45,111 nucleotides of DNA. Source: Apostichopus californicus (taxonomy: Eukaryota > Echinodermata > Holothuroidea > Aspidochirotida > Stichopodidae). The first letter of the stretch is position 1, and each line of letters starts with the position of its first letter. The notes under the pieces are model-generated. The model saw only the letters and a list, made by a program, of their open reading frames with translations, was not told the DNA's origin and ran no database searches. Positions 36,073 through 45,111 of this stretch are shown here, piece by piece. The translations under genes and the position numbers were made by a program. Location of the stretch: positions 25,235-70,345 of the forward strand of contig JAIPMN010000843.1 of NCBI GenBank assembly GCA_020650975.1, in the 5' to 3' direction.

Positions 36073-38041
36073 TTAACCAATTAAACCACACTGAGATGTC
36101 ACTCTTATCAAGCCACGTCACTCATCTGATCAGGTACAGAGTAGTAGTACAAACTTGGATGAAACCTATCAATCTAATTATGTCAGAGCTTCATAATGTT
36201 TATAAAACCATACGGAAACTCATTTGACTTTACCAGAGTAATATAAACTGGTAAATTGCCCAATAAAAAAGGAGCATGTAAAGATCAAACAAATTTGATG
36301 TAATATGATTTTTATTTCTTACTGGCTTAATGGTTTTGCCGAATTCCATGTTGCTGGTACAGTCTCATAAGACTAATAAAAGTAACGGATTAAATTTTCA
36401 CGTGCTTATAGTTGTCCTTTTGGAGCAAGCTGTCCAATGATTCAACAACAGAGCACTTAACAGAGACATTTCTAATTCTGCAGTCACCCAGCAAATCCCC
36501 CCCGTCCTCATTATACTTTATCCTCCTCATCTATAAACCAATTTTAAGGTATCCCATCATGCCTCAGTATCACAAAGAATTATTGAAAGCAATCAGTTAT
36601 GTCTCTAAATATGCCAGAAATTACCAGAATGGTCACCAGCTTCCATAACACAACATATACACTTCATTTTAATAGCGCTACAAGTGTATATCCTAAAATA
36701 TTCCTCAATGTAATAAACTTACCTTATTAACCATGCATCCTTCATATTTATGTATAATTTATAAAGTAGAACCTACCATTAAAGTACAGTATTTGATATT
36801 GTAAAGTATATGCAGTAACTACTTTTTGGAAACATGATACAAGTTTGAACTTACAGTAGGGAATGATATTTCTTTTTATTATCTCATGGGATTCAGATAT
36901 TACTGTACTCTCCCATTCCTCTCTGATCTCTCTCCGTTTCTCTCCATGACGATATCCGATCAATCGGTTGATTTAGTCTTTTGGAATTTTCCTAAGTTTA
37001 AATTATTAGCTACAGGCCTGTATGACTCATCAGGGGACGATCGTGATCAGTTCAAAGTACTTTGGATTTAGAAGACAGATTGCCCTGTCTAATCTTATGA
37101 TATTAGCAGCATGCCACACCAGTAAACTTGTTATGATATGCCCAGATGATGGAGTTACCAGACACCAAAACATAACCTTCATGGAAATATACAACCACAT
37201 ATATATGAAATGTTATGTTATTGATAGCAATAATTCAGATCTGTACATAGCATCAGATCATTTTTTTTTGGCTAATTCATTTCCTTTTTCATCTAAGAGA
37301 ATATCAGTCAATGTTTTCAACTCATGCAGAGAGTGTAAAACACATTTGGTAATTAGCAGACCGTACAAAAGGACATTAAACGATGAGGTTTGGCTTTTGG
37401 AAAGTTCAGAGTGGAGGCGATCCTTATGCTCTTGAAGAATCTGGTTCTGATGGTGGGAATATGTGGGAATATAGAAGGCAATATAACCACAAAAAAAAGA
37501 GTTTCACAACAGCCGACAGGTCTTTCTGACATATGTGGAGGGCAATAAAAAATGATATTTAAAGATCCAAAATTAGTGCGGTATCTTCCAATCTTGTAAA
37601 TTCCCTATCTTTTAATTTTTTTGATGATACCAAGAACACATGCATATGCTTTATACCCACTAAACATACTGAGTGTTCAATTGCAGTAATTCCTGTTAAA
37701 TCTTTATATCAAGGAAATTAATTCAGCTCTTATAATTGCCCCCATTCACCCCTCCCAAGCTAACTGTCCATCAACCCCTGCCCCCTCCAGTAAAATAATC
37801 ACCGGTGAAAATACAAATTGGAGATGAGCTGTATAGAAAATTTCCACTCTGCGGACATGCAGCTATGAAATGAATTTCTGGCATGAGCCCAGGTCCATGA
37901 AAGAGGAAGCTATCACCCTGCGAGGGCCTCCGTCCTTACCAGCAGCTGCTGCTTTGACAATGAGTCACATAATATTAGCAGATACCGAGGATTGTGTTGA
38001 TGTTAGAATTACTCCCAGGTACTACAGATCTAATCTCAACA
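36073..38041. other. Gene-free stretch
   Basis: The longest open frame (37022-37435, plus strand) has no recognisable domain and is within chance expectation for AT-rich DNA over 45 kb. Nothing else is supported. Confidence 0.45.
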
Positions 38042-38171
38042 AAAACCAGGCCACTGGCACATCTCTAGGCTTGTACGTGTACTAAAACCAGGCCACTGGC
38101 ACATCTCTAGGCTTGTACGTGTACTAAAACCAGGCCACTGGGCACATCTCTAGGCTTGTATGTGGTGTACT
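38042..38171. repeat. Tandem triplet, 42-bp unit
   Basis: Copies at 38042-38083 and 38084-38125 are identical. The third, 38126-38171, has small insertions and one substitution. All start AAAACCAGGCCACTGG and end GTGTACT. The identity of the first two suggests a recent duplication. Confidence 0.95.
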
Positions 38172-39595
38172 AAAGCTATTTTACACTCCTCTAAATCCTT
38201 CCAACACTGTACTGTGCTGTATGTACGGTGAAACTAGGCAATATGTTAAATTGGTAAACTATAATACATTGCTTTTCTGCTAATATTGTTATCAGTATCC
38301 ATGTTCCATATGTGTAAAGTTGTTTTTTAATATCAAGACCACTTAGTAACATATGGCATCCCCAAAGCTGATTTTTTTTTGGGGTCTCTCTGAATTACTC
38401 CATGACCACAAACAAAACAGTTGTTAAAGGATTTTAATGGCATGCAAATGATGCAATTTACCAAATCCTGTCATGAATACGCATGTGTCGATGCTCAAAG
38501 TGAATACTTATAATCTTTCTTTGCGTTGTAATGTCCCTATCAATGCATGTACATTACGGTACATGTACATAAATTTTGAAAGAACGAACAAAATATGGGC
38601 TATAAAGGGATTCCGACCAGAGACTTTTAATTAATGTTAATTATTATTATTAGTCTTACAGTTTGATGTCTGATATCCGACAAAAAGTCCCCTTTGAAAC
38701 CCCCAGCTCTTTGTAATTGACTCTCGTTGTAGATGGACTGTAATTGCTCACTGTCGGCTGTGTGCACCACTTTTGGAACAGAAGTATTACATCATAGTTT
38801 CAGTGAGAGATAATTCACTAATTAATCTAGCAAAGCAAGTGGATTTGTTGAGAATTGCACTGTTGCTATGTAAGATCACACAAATTCAAACCATGTAGCT
38901 TCGAAACTTATTAGAACATCGATATCAGGCTAACAGGACTATCAAATGGATGCCACGTTAGAAAAACATCTTTCTAAATTACTTTGAATGGAAAAACCAT
39001 TTTAGATTGATGATGTGTTGATCCATTGGACCATGTATGACCTTTAATGGTTCGAATCCTAGCTGTCGAATCCTAGCTGAGTCGAATCCTAGCTGGCAGT
39101 GGTGTCATCTTCCTACCTACATGATTCTGCTTAATAAGCCTATATCACACACTGTGTCAAGTCTGTTCTAAAACATTGCCAAATTATCGACTAATATCAA
39201 GTAGCCTTTTGTTAACTTTAGACTCCATTACAAATGTTATGAGGATGAGAAACTACTTCTCGATAAAATTAAATATCATCTTCTTTCCCTACAGCCCAAA
39301 TGCAGGGACGATGAGTCTACATTTTCCCCCTAGTACAAAAGTAGTTTATTTCTCTCGAAATTGCCTGAGAACTTTTAGCTTCAGCAAATACTTTAATACC
39401 CTATCAAACAATTTACAGGATTGCCTATTCTTGCTGTATCTGCTGTGAAGCATGCAGACGAAGATGTTTTAACCTGTGAACCTACAGCATTGAACTCAAG
39501 TCTATGTTCGTTTTAAGTTGCGATACTGCAAGTACAATCACGTTTCCCAGATACTGCAAAGATAACCGTGGTCTTGTTAATTAACTGCATACCTC
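38172..39595. other. Gene-free stretch
   Basis: AT-rich. Includes a TCGAATCCTAGCTG triplicate at 39052-39095. No gene is supported. Confidence 0.45.
39052..39095. repeat. 14-bp word TCGAATCCTAGCTG in three copies
   Basis: Copies at 39052, 39066 and 39082. The first is preceded by GGT, giving GGTTCGAATCC, an exact polymerase III B-box/tRNA T-loop sequence. No tRNA cloverleaf or A-box could be fitted. Confidence 0.6.
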
Positions 39596-39990
39596 GCTCA
39601 TCCTCTAATTGCTCCTAGGCTCCAGCTCCAGTAGGGCTCGATGCGATTCCCGCTGCTAGAGTGTGTCTGATGCTATAAGCCTCTAATCTAGAGATGAGAG
39701 AGCTTTGCGCAGTGGGATGACACAGAGGAGATTAAGATCGACTTGAGGGGCCGCCGTATGTAGCGGAAACAACCAATCAAAAGTGATCTGAATCTTCCTC
39801 AAACTAACTGCGAGTCGTCTACGAGCAAGAAGGAAATTCTGGATGTTGCAGAGGAAGACGAAAGCAGCAGAGGTTCAAAGCAGGTCAAGACCACGCACTT
39901 ATTCTTCAGGTGCTCTGGGAGTCATAAAGCTCTCGTTGTTTTCAGGAGTAAAGCTATCGTCAGCTATTAACCAGGTTCAAGAGAGGTCGC
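39596..39990. other. GC-richer patch, possible promoter or non-coding exon
   Basis: About 400 bases with higher GC and some CpG, an inverted CCAAT box near 39773, and AGCTTTGCGCAGTGG at 39701-39715 matching the start of U4 snRNA. On the minus strand a short GGATGAGCGAG|GTATGC start-and-donor arrangement is present near 39600. It could be an upstream promoter or leader exon of the SH2-SH3 gene or an unrelated RNA. No coding frame is supported. Confidence 0.2.
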
Positions 39991-41042
39991 GGACACACAC
40001 AAAAGTAAACTGTAGTATTTGATGGTAAGAAATCAATAGTCCGTGAGAACAGAGAGGGAAAGATCAAGCATTCTGTTTTACTAGATGGTGATGATTAAAG
40101 TGGAAAGTAGTAAAGACTTCAGCCAAATGTTTTTTTTTTTATTGGATTATTAATTCTCAAGGTGCAGATACACCTGCTTCTTAAAATGTTGTTACTTGTT
40201 TGATGGTGAGCAAAAACTTGTCTACAGTGGTTAATATATGAGACAGGTAACTTTACATTATAATGTAGTAGTAAAATTGTCAGAATACAAGCAAAAAAAA
40301 CCTACTTAAATTTAATTAATTAATGGGTCATTGATTGAACTTCTACATGAAATGTACCTATAGACCTAGTACAGTCAAGTTTAGTATGTATACTGTAAAA
40401 ATTAAGCAATGACTAAATATTGCTGTTTTTAATTTGTTATGTCTCATTTCAATATAATTACCATCCATTATACATTTACAGCCAGAAAAATTAATTCTTG
40501 CATTACCACAGAACAAGACTACTTCCTTGAGTGAATATAGTTATGAAATATGGTCATATCAATTTGTTGCTTTTCAGGAGCTGTCTCTGAGCATTGATGG
40601 TCCTACAAAACACTATGCATACCCTCAGCTTACCAATTATTTCTTGGCCAGTAATCACCACAAATGAAGTCCAAGATGCTTAATCCTTGCAGGCCTTCCA
40701 TTCAGTGTACAAATATATATTCTAATATCAAAGAAGTGTTAATGTTGATGTTGACTGTGCAACTATACCGTTTATAACACCCACTGCAATGAATAAGTTT
40801 CAATTAAACCACAGAATGACATGTAACCTTAAAAACTAAATAACAATTTATTGTTGACTGTACTACCTTAAATCCATTGAACAATAACTGGTTCAATCAA
40901 GTAAATCAGAGCTGCGGCTAGTTCTGAATGGGAAATGGATTCATCAAGTCTAAATTCACAGACTCTTTGTAAAAGATATTGAGTAATATATCCACAAATC
41001 CATTGATGTGTTTCAAAAGGGCTAGTGTTTAGCGTCAGACAA
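39991..41042. other. Gene-free stretch
   Basis: AT-rich. A T11 run lies near 40130. Nothing else is recognised. Confidence 0.45.
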
Positions 41043-41232
41043 TATGTATATATATATATATATGTATATATGTATATATATATATATGTATATATGTATA
41101 TGTGTATATATGTGTATATATATATATAGTCTAGGCCTAAGTTAGGGCATAAGGGGCTTACGCTTACGTGAGACCTAATCTAGGCAGGCCTAGGATCACT
41201 GTCTGATTGTTTTAGATAGATGTCCTGAGTCG

Positions 41233-41269
<37 letters not shown>

Positions 41270-41418
41270 TAGATATATAGATAGATATATAGATAGATAT
41301 ATAGATAGATATATAGATAGATATATAGATAGATATATAGATAGATATTTATTTAGATATATATATATTTAGATATATATATTTAGATATATAGATATGT
41401 ATATATATGTATATATAT
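41043..41418. repeat. TA, TATATG and GATAGATATATA microsatellites
   Basis: 41043-41127 is TA/TATATG repeat. 41233-41270 is pure TA. About 41264-41350 is a regular 12-base ATAGATAGATAT repeat, then mixed TATTTAGATA sequence. The unique module 41128-41229 interrupts the tract. Confidence 0.9.
41128..41229. repeat. Direct repeat module, copy 1
   Basis: Shares about 90% identity by eye with 41419-41521, including TTAGGGCATA, CTTACGCTTACGTGAGACCT and CACTGTCTGATTGT. Both copies follow a TA microsatellite. Confidence 0.9.
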
Positions 41419-41521
41419 AGTTTAGGCCTAAGTTAGGGCATATTGGAGCTTACGCTTACGTGAGACCTAATGTAGGCAGGCCTAGGCTCACTGTCTGATT
41501 GTCTTAGATAGATGTCGTGAG
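41419..41521. repeat. Direct repeat module, copy 2
   Basis: Partner of 41128-41229, offset 291-292 bases. The pair plus microsatellites looks like two units of a larger tandem repeat. Confidence 0.9.
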
Positions 41522-43049
41522 GCTCAACTTCCTCGCTGTGTTACCTGCCATTTAAAAGGATGGGAATATTCCTTTTAGTGTTTCTGTTAGATGTAGGTTA
41601 CGCCGGCCGTGATAATGTCCCAATGGCCACATGTGTATATGTACAGTAGGCCTAATTTGTTGTATATAATACAGTACATGTATATCCAGTGAATGGTCAT
41701 GCATGCATAGGCATATGTACATAGGCTATGTACAATTATGATATTTTTTCTTGGTGCTACGGCGAAAACCTACATTGCGCATATGCAGTGTTTTCACGTT
41801 TCAGTTGAACACATTTTCAGAGAGGGAGGGGGAGTTAACATCTTTGCATGTATCTAGAGAGCGGCACTCAGAATTATATCTGTATAAATCAACTTTTAAG
41901 TTTTATGTTCACAGAGATAATAGATATAATCCGGATTTCAAAAATTAAGCCCAAATAACCTCATTCGGCCTTAATGAACAGTTTTTCCACAGAGGTGATA
42001 TATACGGTACAATTTACACACTGGTCTATCTTGCTCCCTATTAGTTACAATTAGACAAGCTCTTATGAATATTCATAGAATTAGTCATAGTTAAATTTCA
42101 GCGTCACTAGACCCTGGAAAGGAACTGTTCAGATGCAGAAAAAACTACTTGAAACGTTAAGGGGAATGTATATTTCCCTGTAACACCGACTTTGCCTTTA
42201 AGCCCATTTTTTCAGCAAATTTTTCCCCCCTATAAATATAAATTAGGTAATTCTATGTATATATTCTGGCAAGCAAACAAAATACAAAGTACATTGCCCA
42301 ATGGGATACCAAAACAATGCAATGTCAGGTTCTGGTGAGCTCATTCATAGCAAAGATGTAGTAGCAAGGCCACAATAAACAAGTATAAAGTTTACCAACG
42401 GTTTGAAATATGGTGTGAGTGAGTCAATATTTGCTATCAAAATATTGACTCGATTTTTCGAACGGACCCAGTACAAGTGCATTGTGTACCAACATAGCTT
42501 GTTGACCTATTAAACCTGCTTGATGCTCAGAGGGGGTTACTGTCAGAGAGGTGTGTTCCTTACAAATTCACTCTTGATTATTATTGGTTATTCAGAGAGT
42601 AAATTTATACTGTACTTGTCGAAGTTCAACAAGCACCACCGGCACAGCTCAAATTAATTGCCAATGATAGACTGAAACGTGTGGATGAAGCAGTGTGAAA
42701 AGAATTACTCATACTGTCAACATCAGAGTACCAGTGCATTATATCAAGACACTCTAGGCTACTCATCTGTAGCAGCAGGTCAAAGGTCATATATGGCCAT
42801 ATATACTGTATAACAGTGATCAGTTATAATTAGGAGACCATGATGTTCCAAAGGTTGTGTATTGCATGTGCAAATTATTGTAGAAATTATAGAATGTGAG
42901 AACTTTTGTAGTGTAGAGTTCAATCTGAATTAGCTGTAATTAATACTATTAGCTGGCCTCAAGATCCATGCAACTATTCATATAAACTGTTTCATACGTA
43001 CTGCAGTTTGTATGGTGTTTTAAGTGGTGTATGTGCATGTTGAACAAGG
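41522..43049. other. Gene-free stretch
   Basis: AT-rich with several TAGGCCTA-type words. No gene, splice-bounded frame or RNA gene is supported. Confidence 0.45.
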
Positions 43050-43114
43050 TAGGCACGGTATAACGAGGTGCTAAGGTTGTGAGGAGACAGGTAAGCGAGG
43101 AGTGAAGTAAAATG
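43050..43114 (+). mobile_element. LINE-like fragment, copy A
   Basis: TAGGCACGGTATAACGAGG through GTGAGGAGACAGGTAAGC. Aligns with copies B (43777) and C (44371) but lacks the 3' tail seen after B. Confidence 0.4.
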
Positions 43115-43776
43115 TAGAAATATGAAACAAATACAGAGATGAGGATATGATAGAGAAATTTACAGTATACTGCCCCCTAGCTAACAGCAGTTCAGAAAGA
43201 CAAACTTGATAATCCAGAATTTTTAATATCCAGCCAGCCAATAGTCTTCCCTTAGTCTATATACAGGAAACTTTTTAGCACTGCTCCTCTTAAGACCCAC
43301 CTCTCGGTCCATACCTAACTGCTACTTTCTTCTGAGTTTACCATTTGCGCTGTCTATATACAGCCTGTAGACAGATTTCCATCAACATAACCAAGGACTC
43401 AGAGCTAAAAATGTTACAAGTTTATAGCCAGAAAAATATATATTCTATGACTTTACAAGTTAGGTTATAGATATACAATACTTATAGGCCATCATGAGTA
43501 ATTGCTGAGAACTGTTGGTAACCAAACATTAGATGCTGCAACTATATAATCTTCTCCATCACCATAGAGAGCTCCTGTTGTATATGGTAGAGTTAATGCA
43601 GCAGCATTCCGACATGTACCACTGCTTAACAAAGTGATAACCTAAATACTTCAACATTCATTAACAAGCAGATGAGATTCAATATTTATTGACTATTTCT
43701 CGATTGAATTAGTTGGCATAAATGAATGAAGCTGTTATAAAGAGAGAACAGTGCTACAGAGGTTGTTAGATCACAC

Positions 43777-44054
43777 TAGGCACATTATGTCAGCAAGAGT
43801 GCTCAGGATGTGAGGAGATATGTAAGTGAGCAGCCCCTTTTTGTAAACTGGTAAAGACAGCTTCTTTAGATCCTTTGTTGTAGCTTCTTGATAATTTTGA
43901 TAACTTTTGTAATGCTTTTTATGTTTCATTATTATCTTAATCTCATAAACTTTTATATGTCTTAACCTGTATTTTTGATGTTCTGTATATTGTTATATTT
44001 TTATCCTATTTATAAATTTCTCTGTAAATTTATATTGGAATAAAGAAATGAAAA
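43777..44054 (+). mobile_element. 5'-truncated LINE 3' end, copy B
   Basis: The shared core (TAGGCAC to GTAAGTGAGCAGCCCC) is followed by about 210 bases of T-rich sequence ending GGAATAAAGAAATGAAAAAA. That layout is typical of the last codons, 3'UTR and tail of a CR1/L2-type retrotransposon. In the core the frame reads ARVLRM then a stop. No reverse transcriptase is present in the window. Confidence 0.45.
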
Positions 44055-44370
44055 AAGTAAGCAAGGGAAATCTAAACCATCCTCATAACATAAAGCAGAC
44101 CGTATGATATCTAATATTGGTTGATTTCAGAATGATTAAAGTGAAGATGGCACAAGGCACTGTGTCAGAATCGTATGCCTACGGGGCTGCAGCATCTTGT
44201 AGCCTGGTTGCATATATATGGGACATAATCTTTGGTGCTCTTCAATGTCACACAATAGGCACCACTGCTGGTCTGTCTGCTGAGGTAGTATCTATTTTGT
44301 CATAGGGATTCAGCATTGCAGATATTTTCAGCCTTAAAGTACAGTGTTAAATGGTTACCAGTATTCATTC

Positions 44371-44434
44371 TAGGCACGGTAGAACAAGAGTGCTAAGGTT
44401 GTGGGGAGACAGGTAAGCGAGGAGCAAAGTAAAT
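44371..44434 (+). mobile_element. LINE-like fragment, copy C
   Basis: TAGGCACGGTAGAACAAGAG through GTGGGGAGACAGGTAAGC, closest to copy A. It reads RTRVLRLWGD before TAA in one frame, consistent with a decayed protein C-terminus. Confidence 0.4.
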
Positions 44435-45111
44435 GACTGCATAATAAATCAGTATCCGGATAGTATATTTGGTGAGGTTCCACGTGACTCGAAAAGTCAT
44501 TTCTAAAATGGACAAAATATATCATTTGAATACCTTCTCTTAACGACAAACATGCCCAGATTATGTGTGCACATCATCTAGATGTGATATAAGTTACAAC
44601 ATCTATGATTGTCACAAGGCACCACATACTGTAACGATTGCAAGTTTGTCAAAATTCCTGTACCAATATATATATCTGTGTAGTTCAAACCTGCAGAATT
44701 CATGTTTTACAATTGGAGTGTGCAGCGGATAGAAAATGTGATGAACTTGAAGGCAGAGCTTACCCTTTTTGTAATCTTAGTAATTTACCCAAAGCCGCCA
44801 AATTGAGGTTTGTTACAGACTGAGACATCATCATCAACCAACCTCATCCGAACTTCTTTTCCATGATTTTCAATCCCATCCGTTCGTCAGTAGATATAAA
44901 AACCTCCAAGATAGACAACTGCCGCTGCTCAATACCACTGCGATACAAATTCCGCAGCGGCGGAATACGGTATGACAGGAATTTGCCTTCCAAAAGCCTG
45001 GGGGCTTATTTTAGGGGTCAAAATGAACAGTCAGTTTTATTGACGATGAAGAATTGAAATTAAAGTAAGTGAAATGTAACTAATGAGAAGTGTTGAAAGG
45101 ATTATGTCATT
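44435..45111. other. Gene-free right end
   Basis: No supported gene. Short open frames only. Confidence 0.45.

Noticed and set aside
37022..37435. 137-codon plus-strand frame
   Set aside because: Same reasoning: no domain or motif and AT-rich composition throughout.
39049..39060. tRNA gene at the GGTTCGAATCC sequence
   Set aside because: No acceptor stem, anticodon arm or D-arm can be fitted around it.

Overview
This is AT-rich, intron-containing animal DNA. The scattered TAGGCCT(AC) tracts, the dense small DNA-transposon and LINE relics, and a 120-145 bp repeat carrying AGGTCA half-sites suggest a marine invertebrate deuterostome, most likely an echinoderm such as a sea cucumber. That assignment is pattern recognition, not a search result. 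No bacterial-style operons, rRNA, complete tRNA or CRISPR array is visible.

Only one protein-coding gene can be defended. It lies on the minus strand and has three joined coding exons: 30802-30587, 27209-27033 and 24520-23484. All three acceptors and the two internal junctions are phase 1, with consensus GT/AG borders. The joined frame runs open for 476 codons, including the stop. It encodes an SH2 domain split across the first two exons, then an SH3 domain, then an acidic Ser-rich tail of about 250 residues with no kinase domain. It looks like a phosphotyrosine adaptor. The 5' end may lie further upstream, since exon 1 begins at an acceptor, although an in-frame ATG sits 11 bases into it.

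Region by region: 1-8.7 kb holds no gene but has a three-unit repeat rich in nuclear-receptor half-sites, flanked on both sides by hairpins (one with perfect 26-bp arms), and a 445-bp non-autonomous hAT-like transposon with near-perfect target duplication. At 8.75-9.06 kb is a small CpG-rich patch ending in poly(A). The 9-22.7 kb stretch is gene-free: a 12-bp palindromic array, a short-loop G-quadruplex motif, and a decayed hammerhead-ribozyme-like motif at 19.06-19.10 kb of the kind found in Penelope-like retroelements. A long GAT microsatellite lies downstream of the SH2-SH3 gene, which occupies 23.5-30.8 kb. Intron 2 of the gene contains a 10-N gap flanked by the same 85-bp sequence, probably an unmerged assembly overlap. 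Intron 1 contains the 2.2-kb repeat family in reverse orientation.

From 31 to 45 kb there is no convincing gene. This part holds a second hAT-like element, a 13-bp minisatellite of about 23 units, a 42-bp tandem triplet, a GC-richer patch with a 15-nt match to the 5' end of U4 snRNA, a duplicated 100-bp module separated by TA/GATA microsatellites, and several fragments that look like the 3' end of one LINE family.

The parts do not form a pathway: it is one signalling-adaptor gene set in repeat-rich non-coding DNA.
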